A stretch of 42,716 bases of DNA, from IMG/VR virus record IMGVR_UViG_3300028378_000004, positions 1 to 42,716 of that record; one strand, written 5' to 3'. The position numbers were made by a program, and so were the translations under genes. The stretch comes from a virus. Under the pieces are notes generated by a model. That model was not told the DNA's origin. It ran no database searches and was given only the letters and a program-made list of their open reading frames with translations. Of this stretch, positions 32,757-39,009 are shown piece after piece; position 1 is the stretch's first letter; each line of letters starts with the position of its first letter.

Positions 32757-32963
32757 TCACGTTCTTATCGGTTCCACTTTTAGCCATGCTTCCCTCTCAG
32801 CGCCATCGCTCTCGGTGGCTTTCCAAAGTTGCAATAAATGCCCCCACGCATTGACCCCAAAGGTTCTGGTTGGATACCATGGCAGGGCGTTCTTGATTGG
32901 TCGGTTTGCATTGGCCTTTCTGTTATAGGCCTCGTGCATTTTGATTTCTATCTTATGTTTCAT
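32757..32963 (-). CDS. Hypothetical protein, 68 aa
   Basis: ATG 32963 has GGGGAG upstream and is preferred to an in-frame ATG 39 bases earlier. Basic N-terminus (MKHKIEIKMHEAYNRK) and Trp-rich C-terminal half. The 88-base gap after it (32669-32756) holds nothing clear. Confidence 0.55.
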   Translation of the reverse strand: MKHKIEIKMHEAYNRKANANRPIKNALPWYPTRTFGVNAWGHLLQLWKATESDGAEREAWLKVEPIRT

Positions 32964-33258
32964 GGTGTGTCTCCCCGTAGGCCCTTGCAATAGCTGCATC
33001 AATTAGGCCTGTGTCAAATCCCGTATATGGTCTATCACCATCGCTGACTTGCTGAATTTGAGTTTGTAAATTCTCAAGAGCCTCAAGTAAATCAGGTGCT
33101 GCAGCAATAAGGTAGGCATTCAATTCACGTTCGCGCAAGAGTTCTGGGAACAAGAGCTTGCATACTCTCTGCCCAACTGGCCCGTATATCATAATGCTTG
33201 CACCGGCCCTAACCACATCCCACGGCCCATCTGTGTAGTTTTTTATGTGCTCTTTCAT
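32953..33258 (-). CDS. Conserved phage hypothetical protein (AAAPDLLEAL type), 101 aa
   Basis: GAGGAGG precedes ATG 33258. The central words NAYLIAAAPDLLEALENL are a very common signature in small phage and prophage proteins of unknown function, usually preceded as here by a PW..V...IYG segment. No activity is established. Confidence 0.75.
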   Translation of the reverse strand: MKEHIKNYTDGPWDVVRAGASIMIYGPVGQRVCKLLFPELLRERELNAYLIAAAPDLLEALENLQTQIQQVSDGDRPYTGFDTGLIDAAIARAYGETHHET

Positions 33259-33362
33259 CGCTTTTCCTCCTCAGTAAATTCTTCCAGTGGCTCTTTTCCT
33301 TTCCCGTCGATTACTACCCTTGCAATCTCACCAAGGCGTTTGATCAACGTAGTCAAAGGCAC
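33255..33362 (-). CDS. Possible 35-aa protein, GTG start
   Basis: Frame open from GTG 33362, overlapping both neighbours, ending EEFTEEEKR. It lacks a strong ribosome site. The segment KEPLEEF is shared with the gene at 31869-32315, at DNA level too (20 bases near 33278 and 32226), which suggests a shuffled fragment of the same family. Confidence 0.35.
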   Translation of the reverse strand: MPLTTLIKRLGEIARVVIDGKGKEPLEEFTEEEKR

Positions 33363-33820
33363 TTCGGCTGATGTTCTATATTTCTGTGCTCATCACTTCC
33401 TCCCTTGCTGCGGATCAGCATTTTATAGTCACGGATAACGTCTTCCATCGCGACGCACTCATCGCATTTTGTGTTTTCTGTGTGGCTACAAATAATGACA
33501 AGGTTAATGTTGGCGTCCACTTCGCGCTGATGGTCGCTAGCAGCATCCCAGATCATCTCAACGTCGGCTTCGTCGATCTGGTTCACTGTGTAACTGTGCC
33601 ACAAATTGGTCTGCAGCAGATATTCGTTCTGCCACCATTGACTAAAATTCTTCGGTGACGGCTCATAAACAGGCAACAAAACATCCAGGAAGCCAGGCAC
33701 GCGCCGCTGCCCATTTTCCCATTTGACGTAAGTTCCGCGCGGCGTGTTTAGCCGCCGCGCCATCTGGCCTATGTCCAGGCCCATGTTTTCGCGGGCGTTT
33801 TTTAGCTCTTGGCGTGTCAC
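33353..33820 (-). CDS. XRE-type HTH regulator, 155 aa
   Basis: GTG 33820 follows AGGAGGGAATAAA. The first 45 residues (TRQELKNARENMGLDIGQM, TPRGTYVKWENGQRRVP) are a clear Cro/CI-type helix-turn-helix. The rest has no recognised oligomerisation domain but contains CSHTENTKCDEC, a possible zinc site. A candidate regulator of the early promoters. Confidence 0.75.
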   Translation of the reverse strand: MTRQELKNARENMGLDIGQMARRLNTPRGTYVKWENGQRRVPGFLDVLLPVYEPSPKNFSQWWQNEYLLQTNLWHSYTVNQIDEADVEMIWDAASDHQREVDANINLVIICSHTENTKCDECVAMEDVIRDYKMLIRSKGGSDEHRNIEHQPKCL

Positions 33821-33854
33821 TTTATTCCCTCCTATTTAGTTCGTGCTTGACAAC

Positions 33855-34037
33855 TTAAACTCCAGCCGCCTCAGCAACAGCAGCTCGGAACGCCAAAGGG
33901 TCGCGCACGCCTTTCATTATCGCGCCATTCCCTCCCGTTCCTGCAATTGCAATAGTGCCATAACCAAACATGCGACCAAAAATGTGTTGCGTGACTTTGA
34001 CACTCTCTATTTTGCCGACTCCTTCAGCCCTACCCAC
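33855..34037 (-). pseudogene. PH-domain (bPH_2-like) C-terminal fragment without a normal start
   Basis: The product after about residue 8 reads IESVKVTQHIFGRMFGYGTI, AGTGG and GVRDPLAFRAAV, the C-terminal half of bacterial PH domains of the YdbS/bPH_2 type; the N-terminal strands are missing. The only start codon is a GTG (34037) inside the upstream gene. The frame is also reached by a -1 slip at the end of that gene (GCA AAA TAG, with AAGGAG six bases upstream of AAA). It is either a decayed gene or a frameshift product. Confidence 0.5.
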
Positions 34038-34171
34038 ACGCCGTCAACTCGCTCGACTTCCACAACCTCGCCAAGGTCGACAGCGTTTACCGTGAGACCT
34101 TCCTCATTCTCGTAGCCCCAGCCTTCGTAAGTGTCGATTGATCCGGTTTTTTCATTCATGTAAGTTTTCAT
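34007..34171 (-). CDS. Small acidic protein, 54 aa (paralogue of 37993-38145)
   Basis: ATG 34171 after AAGGAG. Begins MKTYMNEKTGSI and continues with YENEEGLTVNAVDLGEVVEVE. A second copy at 37993-38145 starts MKFYMNEKTGSV and shares VNAVDLGEV. The fold looks like a small beta-sheet. First gene behind the promoter at 34213-34241. Confidence 0.7.
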   Translation of the reverse strand: MKTYMNEKTGSIDTYEGWGYENEEGLTVNAVDLGEVVEVERVDGVWVGLKESAK

Positions 34172-34212
34172 GTCGCTCTCCTTGTTTGGGTTTGTCCCTC
34201 ACTGTTAATTAG

Positions 34213-34241
34213 AGTATAACCCCATAGGGTTCAGGTGTCAA
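34213..34241 (-). promoter_or_regulatory. Strong sigma70-like promoter
   Basis: Minus-strand TTGACA (34236-34241), 17-base spacer, TATACT (34213-34218). Its spacer is occupied by the 14-bp operator-like palindrome at 34218-34231. Leads into the gene at 34171. Confidence 0.72.
34218..34231. promoter_or_regulatory. Candidate operator palindrome, copy 2
   Basis: AACCCCATAGGGTT, in the spacer and touching the -10 of the promoter; matches the copy at 20123-20136 at 12 of 14 positions. Confidence 0.5.
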
Positions 34242-34260
34242 CAAGAAAACAACATTATTT

Positions 34261-34329
34261 TCACTTTTTCCCAGCGAGGTAAAACAAATAATACCAGTAG
34301 TTATAACGTCTCAGCTCTGTTTTAGTCAT
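34261..34329 (-). CDS. Aromatic micro-ORF, 22 aa
   Basis: ATG 34329 overlaps the previous stop as ATGA and follows AAGGAGAAACACC. The peptide ends RRYNYWYYLFYLAGKK, very rich in Tyr and Trp. It is the last reading frame before the next promoter. Could be a leader peptide or a membrane-active microprotein; could also be chance. Confidence 0.4.
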   Translation of the reverse strand: MTKTELRRYNYWYYLFYLAGKK

Positions 34330-34985
34330 GGTGTTTCTCCTTGTTTAATAAACTCGTCTATCATCTCTTCCAGCATTTCGTTAGCTGCTGACTCTGCTGC
34401 TGACTCTGCTGCTGACTCTGCTGCTGACTCTGCTGCTGACTTTACTGACCATGCTGCTGACTCTGCTGCTGACTTTACTGACCATGCTGCTGACCTTGCT
34501 GCTGACCTTGCTGCTGACCATGCTGCTGACTTTACTGACCATGCTGCTGACCTTGCTGCTGCCTCTGCTGCTGACCTTGCTGACCCTGTTGCTGACCGCT
34601 TGTTATCATCACCACTCTCTAAGTAGGTAACAATTAACTCGTAGTCATCTGCATTTGTGTATGGTTTAATCTTCTCGATGTTTATCAGTGCTTGTTTACG
34701 GGCAAACTTTCGTAATAATTTATCAGCATTAAATCCATGTAGGTAAGTGCGCTCAGAGGCTACAACCTTATCATCCCCATGAACGATGTCTCCACTTAAC
34801 TCAACCACCCAGAGGTATGAGCTTGGGGCATATTGCAAAGCATCAATAGCCTTTATGCTTGCGTGTAGCCCGTGACCACAAAGTTCTAATTCACCTTTTA
34901 CCTTGTGCGTCCTGCCTTTTCTGATCTGCCGGTTGTCGTTGTAGCGTAGCTTCTTATCCATGTTGCTGAAATAATATGCTTTCAT
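34326..34985 (-). CDS. DUF7666-like protein with long Ala/Ser repeat tail, 219 aa
   Basis: Residues 1-120 form a domain (MKAYYFSNMDKKLRY, GLHAS, SYLWVVEL) of the DUF7666 kind seen in phages. From about residue 130 the protein is a run of SAAWSA, SAARSA, SAAESA and SAAWSVK units, probably one long alpha-helix. The function is unknown. Related phage proteins carry similar repeats of variable length, so it is likely to vary between relatives. Confidence 0.7.
   Translation of the reverse strand: MKAYYFSNMDKKLRYNDNRQIRKGRTHKVKGELELCGHGLHASIKAIDALQYAPSSYLWVVELSGDIVHGDDKVVASERTYLHGFNADKLLRKFARKQALINIEKIKPYTNADDYELIVTYLESGDDNKRSATGSARSAAEAAARSAAWSVKSAAWSAARSAARSAAWSVKSAAESAAWSVKSAAESAAESAAESAAESAANEMLEEMIDEFIKQGETP
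34384..34600. repeat. Short tandem repeats encoding the Ala/Ser tail
   Basis: Imperfect tandem units built on GCTGCTGAC with TCT, CTT or CAT spacers (12-15 bases). They encode the SAA-type repeats. Copy number is likely to change by slippage or recombination. Confidence 0.85.
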
Positions 34986-35296
34986 TTTGTTTCCTCCTTA
35001 ATAGCCAAAGCAATTTCGCACATCGTGTCGTACTCGGCAGGTAACAACTTATGCTCCAACGCCTGTACTCTCATCTGATTTCGGAAGTCGATAACGGCTG
35101 TCGCTAAACTCACTACTTCGGCTGGTAGGTGGCAATGGGAGCACGGTTCTAAGTTGAGATAAGTAAGTTTATCTTGCAATTTCTCTATCTCCGCATCCTT
35201 CTCTTTGAGGAGAGCTTGAAGCGTGGTAATCATTTTATAAGCCCACTGGCCGTCTTCTCCGTGAGTTTTATTCTTCAACCGGCATAATCTGCTCAT
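34982..35296 (-). CDS. Small protein with coiled coil and Cys/His site, 104 aa
   Basis: ATG 35296 (the GTG three bases earlier is less well placed), eight bases after GGAG. LLKEKDAEIEKL is shared with the gene at 31221-31553, then CSHCHLPAE, a possible zinc site. Function unknown. Confidence 0.6.
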   Translation of the reverse strand: MSRLCRLKNKTHGEDGQWAYKMITTLQALLKEKDAEIEKLQDKLTYLNLEPCSHCHLPAEVVSLATAVIDFRNQMRVQALEHKLLPAEYDTMCEIALAIKEETK

Positions 35297-35391
35297 CACT
35301 TCATCTCCTTGATACCAACTAATGCTTTTGCAAGCTCATCGCGCTCGGCAGACAATTCCTCTACCTTCTGTTCTTCTGCTTGTTTAAGCAT
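35296..35391 (-). CDS. Coiled-coil microprotein, 31 aa
   Basis: ATG 35391 after GGGGGG at good spacing; stop overlaps the next start as TGATG. The product (MLKQAEEQKVEELSAERDE) is one heptad helix resembling pieces of the coiled-coil proteins at 31.2-32.7 kb. Confidence 0.5.
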   Translation of the reverse strand: MLKQAEEQKVEELSAERDELAKALVGIKEMK

Positions 35392-35716
35392 CACTTACCC
35401 CCCGGAGGCTCTGTCCTTTAAGTCTTTTCTGCAGGTCCTCAAAGCTGCCTGGGAAAAAAGGGAGCTCCAGGGAGGCAAACCAGAACGCTGACATAGCGCC
35501 CGCACCGGTCAGAAACTCATAAGACTCTTTGAGTCTCTCCTCCCACTGCCGGGTCGCCTGCTGGAAACCATAGAACTGCCCTCTGTAAGGCCTCGGGGGG
35601 GTAGAAACGAAGTCAAGTATAGCTTGTTGAATAACTTTAGCAGCAAGGGCACGTTCCGACATCGTGGCGTGGTCTGTGGGGTCAGTGGCCTGGTGGCTGT
35701 TAGCGTGGGTCAGCAT
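35384..35716 (-). CDS. Hypothetical protein, 110 aa
   Basis: AAGGAG precedes the ATG. Helical N-terminal half (ERALAAKVIQQAILDF), aromatic C-terminal half (FWFASLELPFFPGSF). No recognised domain. Confidence 0.65.
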   Translation of the reverse strand: MLTHANSHQATDPTDHATMSERALAAKVIQQAILDFVSTPPRPYRGQFYGFQQATRQWEERLKESYEFLTGAGAMSAFWFASLELPFFPGSFEDLQKRLKGQSLRGVSDA

Positions 35717-35725
35717 AAGTTCTCC

Positions 35726-35956
35726 TTATTCCGCAACTTGGTTAAGTAAACCTTGTGCAAATTTTGAGGCTTCCTGAAAGCCGCTCTCTTTGGTAACATA
35801 TCGATGCACCAGGGCGGGGTACAGACACCCTTTCGGGCGGCGTAGGCCCACCAGGTCCTCAATGACCTCCTGCTTCTGGGCTTTGTTGCCGGTCATCCAC
35901 CTCTGGCCGAGGCTCTTAACCTCTGAGAATACAGCGGTTTTGTCTATTTTCGCCAT
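35726..35956 (-). CDS. Hypothetical protein, 76 aa
   Basis: AAAGGGG site before the ATG, which overlaps the previous stop. Basic and helical (VKSLGQRWMTGNKAQKQEV). No family recognised. Confidence 0.62.
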   Translation of the reverse strand: MAKIDKTAVFSEVKSLGQRWMTGNKAQKQEVIEDLVGLRRPKGCLYPALVHRYVTKESGFQEASKFAQGLLNQVAE

Positions 35957-36159
35957 TAGACCCCTTTCCGCTGTTCAGCGAGGTTGACCAGTTTTGCGAG
36001 CTTCTCACGGTGCCGGGGCTGCGGGGTGGTGTGGCCGTTCTCCCAGCGGTTATAGGTGACAAACTGCACCCCAATCAGTTTGGCCATAGCGGTTTGACTC
36101 CGGTTAAGTGAGGTCCTGGCCGCGCGGATCTGGTCCGGTGTGGGTATGGGTTGGGTCAT
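35956..36159 (-). CDS. XRE-type HTH protein, 67 aa
   Basis: ATG 36159 (GAGGAG upstream, overlapping the previous stop as TAATGA) rather than an in-frame start 51 bases earlier. RAARTSLNRSQTAMAKLIGV and NRWENGHTTP make a textbook Cro/CI helix-turn-helix. As a bare DNA-binding domain it is a candidate Cro-like regulator. Confidence 0.78.
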   Translation of the reverse strand: MTQPIPTPDQIRAARTSLNRSQTAMAKLIGVQFVTYNRWENGHTTPQPRHREKLAKLVNLAEQRKGV

Positions 36160-36479
36160 TATTCGGACTCCTCGAAGTGGCTGGCGAGTGCGGTGTCGAT
36201 GCTCGTCCATTGATCGTAGGACTCTATATAAGACCCGTGTGAAATTGCATCCTGCATGCCTCGGGCCATAGCACCCTCGCGAATGTGCGTCCGCCGGGCC
36301 TCCTTGTTAATGGCCTGACTCATATTAACCGCTGAGTTTAAAAGTAGCCACCACTTAACTGCTTCTTCAGGGGTGTTCAACGCAAAGGTTATGCTCATCG
36401 GCTCCCATGCGTTTTTAATAATGGCGGCGTCATAGCGCTGGATCATCTTTCTCATCTCTTCAATATATTCATTCATCAT
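36159..36479 (-). CDS. Hypothetical helical protein, 106 aa
   Basis: AGGGAG before ATG 36479. All helical (MMNEYIEEMRKMIQRYDAAI, EEAVKWWLLLNSAV). No family recognised. Overlaps the previous gene as ATGA. Confidence 0.62.
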   Translation of the reverse strand: MMNEYIEEMRKMIQRYDAAIIKNAWEPMSITFALNTPEEAVKWWLLLNSAVNMSQAINKEARRTHIREGAMARGMQDAISHGSYIESYDQWTSIDTALASHFEESE

Positions 36480-36613
36480 TTTCTCCCTGTTTCGGCGGTC
36501 GTAGACCGGTTAGTTAAGTCTGTGTCTATCGCGTCATAAGTCAGCTCTACAAGGGACCAGACCACGAGGAACACAAGAGCTGCGACGCCTGCGTTTTTTA
36601 AGAACTCGATCAT
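36476..36613 (-). CDS. Single-span membrane microprotein, 45 aa
   Basis: GGGAGGG six bases before the ATG. MIEFLKNAGVAALVFLVVW is an N-terminal membrane span; the tail is polar. Both ends overlap neighbours as ATGA. One of three tiny genes in a coupled run. Confidence 0.6.
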   Translation of the reverse strand: MIEFLKNAGVAALVFLVVWSLVELTYDAIDTDLTNRSTTAETGRK

Positions 36614-36762
36614 TTAGCCCTCCCATTGAGCTTGAGAATATTAAGCATCGTAACCACGCAGGCATTCAGGCTGTGCCGAAGTAACCTGTCGCCTATGGTA
36701 TCAACGACCCGTTCGACAGACTCCAGTGCTGCTGTGAGCTGTTCTTCAAAGTCCTTGGTCAT
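36610..36762 (-). CDS. Small helical protein, 50 aa
   Basis: ATG 36762 with AAGGTGG upstream; ATGA overlaps on both sides. MTKDFEEQLTAALESVERVV is an amphipathic helix. It lies between two membrane microproteins and could bridge them, though this is inference from position. Confidence 0.58.
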   Translation of the reverse strand: MTKDFEEQLTAALESVERVVDTIGDRLLRHSLNACVVTMLNILKLNGRAK

Positions 36763-36881
36763 GGCAGGACCACCTTGTAAGCCAGCCCTACGGTAATGTA
36801 GATAGCTGCGAACACAAAAGCGGCGGTTGCAGTGTTTTTAAGTGCCTCTGCGAGCATGGCTCGCCATAGGGGTGTGGTCAT
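36759..36881 (-). CDS. Single-span membrane microprotein, 40 aa
   Basis: GGGGGA before ATG 36881, one base after the upstream gene's stop. Residues 16-36 (NTATAAFVFAAIYITVGLAY) form a membrane span. First of the three-gene microprotein run. Confidence 0.6.
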   Translation of the reverse strand: MTTPLWRAMLAEALKNTATAAFVFAAIYITVGLAYKVVLP

Positions 36882-37292
36882 TTAGTCCCCCTCGTCCAGC
36901 ATCAGGAAGTCGTTAAACAGGTCATCGCCCAGGAACTCTTTGAACCGGGTCGTCTGCTCAATACACCCGCTGTAAATACGCTCAGCGGCGCGGCTGTCCG
37001 GGTCATAACCCAGCCCTGCGGCCCAATCCTCAAAATCACTGGCCTGGTCCAGTATGGCGGCATCCAGCTGCAGGCAGTTAAGCACTTCAGTGATCTCCGG
37101 GGGTGTGCCCTCATGCCCGACGCCCTTGCTGTAATAGAGGGTAAAGAGTCGCTGGTCCTCACCCTCGGGGCGTATGTAGATGCCGATCAGGTAGTGGTCC
37201 ATTGGATGCGAGGCGTCCATGGAGGGGTTGGTGTCGGTGGCGGCGTAGGTAAAGCCGAGGTCGTGGAGTTCTGCGTATTCTTTGTAGTTCAT
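36882..37292 (-). CDS. Conserved phage-type hypothetical protein, 136 aa
   Basis: AAGGGG before the ATG. Mixed alpha/beta acidic protein; YYSKGVGHEG...EVLNCLQLDAA and FEDWAAGLGYDPDSRAAERI are reminiscent of a widespread phage protein of unknown function. Confidence 0.7.
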   Translation of the reverse strand: MNYKEYAELHDLGFTYAATDTNPSMDASHPMDHYLIGIYIRPEGEDQRLFTLYYSKGVGHEGTPPEITEVLNCLQLDAAILDQASDFEDWAAGLGYDPDSRAAERIYSGCIEQTTRFKEFLGDDLFNDFLMLDEGD

Positions 37293-37316
37293 AATATTGG
37301 CCCCTTGGTTAGAGTG

Positions 37317-37589
37317 TTAGTTAAAAACGAGGCCGTTGGCCTGGTTGAGGGTCCCGGCTGCGATCTGCTTGCGGCGGCGGGCGCGTTCGCCCTCGCCCTG
37401 GTGGGGTTTGTACTTGGAACGGTTGTAGTGGTTGCGGGGTGGCAGGATACTTTGACCAAAAACTTCTGCCAATGAGTGGCCCGCCCCTGAAAGCATATTT
37501 TTCACTACACCCGTAAGAGTGCGGTTGTTTTTGGCGACCTCGGCGACGTTTACCCTCTTCTGTGATCCGCGCTGGTTGTTACGTTTCAT
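37317..37589 (-). CDS. Basic protein, 90 aa
   Basis: ATG 37589 follows GGAGGCATAAT and is preferred to an in-frame start 24 bases upstream. Very basic at both ends (MKRNNQRGSQKR, GERARRRKQ), so probably nucleic acid binding. No family recognised. Confidence 0.62.
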   Translation of the reverse strand: MKRNNQRGSQKRVNVAEVAKNNRTLTGVVKNMLSGAGHSLAEVFGQSILPPRNHYNRSKYKPHQGEGERARRRKQIAAGTLNQANGLVFN

Positions 37590-37590
37590 A

Positions 37591-37827
37591 TTATGCCTCC
37601 TCAAGTTGCTCAAAATATTTAATCATCTTTTCCTGGGTCATCTCATCAGCCTGCTCGAACAAGGTGTCAATAAATGGCATGGTCTCCTCCCAGATTGCCT
37701 CCGGGCTAATTATGCCTAAATACAGGGCTGAGGTTAAGAAGGCCAGGTAGGCTTGGACCGTGCGGAGCTCCCGTGCTGCCGCGTTGGCTTCTCGGTTGGT
37801 TTGGAACTGTCCAAAGATTGGTTTCAT
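37591..37827 (-). CDS. Hypothetical helical protein, 78 aa
   Basis: GAGGAG before the ATG, right after the clamp-like fragment. All helical, with a hydrophobic middle (VQAYLAFLTSALYLG). No family recognised. Confidence 0.62.
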   Translation of the reverse strand: MKPIFGQFQTNREANAAARELRTVQAYLAFLTSALYLGIISPEAIWEETMPFIDTLFEQADEMTQEKMIKYFEQLEEA

Positions 37828-37831
37828 TTTA

Positions 37832-37963
37832 TTAGCTCCTCATGGGCATAATGACTGCAGTTAAAAATCCACCTTTGAGAAGGACCGGGCTCGCGCCGTC
37901 TGTGACCTTGAACATGCAAATGTCGGCGCCCTCCAGGGCAGCTTTGAAATAGTCGGTGTTTAT
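37832..37963 (-). pseudogene. Sliding-clamp (DnaN-like) C-terminal fragment, no normal start
   Basis: Read from an ATA at 37963 the frame gives INTDYFKAALEGADICMF...SPVLLKG...VIMPMRS. This matches the last strand-helix unit of bacterial beta clamps, which end in YVVMPMRL or similar. There is no ATG, GTG or TTG start; AAAGGAG lies 11 bases before the ATA. An ATG at 37991 opens a different frame that a +1 shift near rare Arg codons (AGG AGA) would join to it. Either a remnant of a phage clamp or a frameshifted small gene. Confidence 0.5.
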
Positions 37964-37992
37964 GCTGCCAGTGTCTCCTTTGTTGTGTCATT

Positions 37993-38145
37993 TTATTCGG
38001 TTTCATACCATTCGCCGTCAACTTCCACAACTTCCCCAACTTCCCCAAGGTCGACTGCGTTGACCATAATGCCTTCCTCGTTCTCGTAGTCCCAGCATTC
38101 GTAAGTGGCGACGGATCCGGTTTTTTCATTCATGTAAAATTTCAT
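37993..38145 (-). CDS. Small acidic protein, 50 aa (paralogue of 34007-34171)
   Basis: AGGAGG precedes ATG 38145. MKFYMNEKTGSVATYECW and NAVDLGEVGEVVEV match the protein at 34007-34171 over nearly its full length. Directly followed by the clamp-like fragment. Confidence 0.7.
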   Translation of the reverse strand: MKFYMNEKTGSVATYECWDYENEEGIMVNAVDLGEVGEVVEVDGEWYETE

Positions 38146-38164
38146 TGTGTCCTCCTTGTTGGTT

Positions 38165-38476
38165 TTAGCCGCTCATGTCATCGTAGCAGGTAGGGCAGGA
38201 TGTGCCGAGGCTTGCCGCCAGCCAAGCTATGGCCAGGGAAAAAACTCTGTATCGCTCACAGTTAACAGTTTTCCCAGACATTTGGGATTGCTCCCAGGAG
38301 TAAATCTGTTCTACAGCTTTGGACCGACAATCTGTTACTTCTGACCCGGATTTAGCAAAATATACGCGGGAGGTGCAGGAAAAATTGCTGCCATTGGTCT
38401 GGGTAAAATAAACCTCATACCCAGCTTTTTTGGCCATCTCGATGAGTTCCTTCTTTTTCGTTTCGACGATGTTCAT
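38165..38476 (-). CDS. Hypothetical protein with Cys pairs, 103 aa
   Basis: GAGGAG before the ATG. MNIVETKKKELIEMAKKAGYEVYF then a beta-like part and a C-terminal SCPTCYDDM. First gene behind the promoter at 38585-38612, with a hairpin in the leader. Confidence 0.65.
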   Translation of the reverse strand: MNIVETKKKELIEMAKKAGYEVYFTQTNGSNFSCTSRVYFAKSGSEVTDCRSKAVEQIYSWEQSQMSGKTVNCERYRVFSLAIAWLAASLGTSCPTCYDDMSG

Positions 38477-38505
38477 GGTGGTCTCCTCTGGCTGTGTGTG
38501 GAGGG

Positions 38506-38524
38506 CGCCGGGGCTTTCCCCCGG
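38506..38524 (-). other. Leader hairpin
   Basis: GCCGGGG and CCCCGGC arms around a short loop, in the roughly 100-base leader between the promoter at 38585 and the start at 38476. There is no T-run after it, so it is more likely an RNA structure affecting stability or translation than a terminator. Confidence 0.5.
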
Positions 38525-38584
38525 CTGTCAGCATGATTCCCTCCGCTGGTTTGTGGTTCCGTTCTTCTCTGTAGCTTGCTTGTC

Positions 38585-38612
38585 AGTATATAGGTATAGT
38601 TTATAATGTCAA
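38585..38612 (-). promoter_or_regulatory. Sigma70-like promoter
   Basis: Minus-strand TTGACA (38607-38612), 16-base spacer, TATACT (38585-38590). It lies between the zinc-finger gene at 38635 and the gene starting at 38476. Confidence 0.65.
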
Positions 38613-38634
38613 GGGGTTTTCTTTGTGGGGTGTA

Positions 38635-39009
38635 TTATTCTTTGGCTGGGTGGGTTTTCACCAGCTTCAGGGCCTTTCGGTAGGCTCTTAGCAGGCGGGC
38701 TGCTGTCTCAATCTGAGCCTCTGCGGTCGCTATGCCCTTCTCATTTATGCGATCTATGTACCCCATAACGTGTGGGTTGCTGGAGTGTGGGCCTTTGGGC
38801 GGGTGCGCCCGCTTGTACTGCTCACGTAAGCATGTCCTGCAGTCATAAGAATAACCACGCGCGGTGCTGGGATCACGCCGGAAAGCTTCCAGGGGTTTAG
38901 GTAAGCAGCACTTGGAGCATCGCAGGGTCGCGGGGGCAGCCTCGGGCTCGGGGATTGTTTCAAAAGCCTCCATGATAGCATCGAGGGGGTCAGTGTTCGG
39001 GTTTGTCAT
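38635..39009 (-). CDS. Zinc-finger protein, 124 aa
   Basis: GAGGTG before the ATG, which overlaps the previous stop as ATGA. CSKCCLPKPLEAFRRD and CRTCLREQYKR (about residues 31-66) form a C-x2-C...F...C-x2-C module often found next to HNH and Endo VII domains, but no nuclease His is visible here. C-terminal helix rich in Ala and Lys. Related to the upstream gene. Confidence 0.72.
   Translation of the reverse strand: MTNPNTDPLDAIMEAFETIPEPEAAPATLRCSKCCLPKPLEAFRRDPSTARGYSYDCRTCLREQYKRAHPPKGPHSSNPHVMGYIDRINEKGIATAEAQIETAARLLRAYRKALKLVKTHPAKE

Noticed and set aside
34384-34600. CRISPR array
   Set aside because: The repeats are 12-15 bases, in frame and lack unique spacers; they encode an Ala/Ser tail.
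37824-37991. 55-codon frame starting MTQQRRHW
   Set aside because: Its protein is basic and unstructured, while the overlapping frame gives a clear sliding-clamp end; kept only as a possible frameshift entry.
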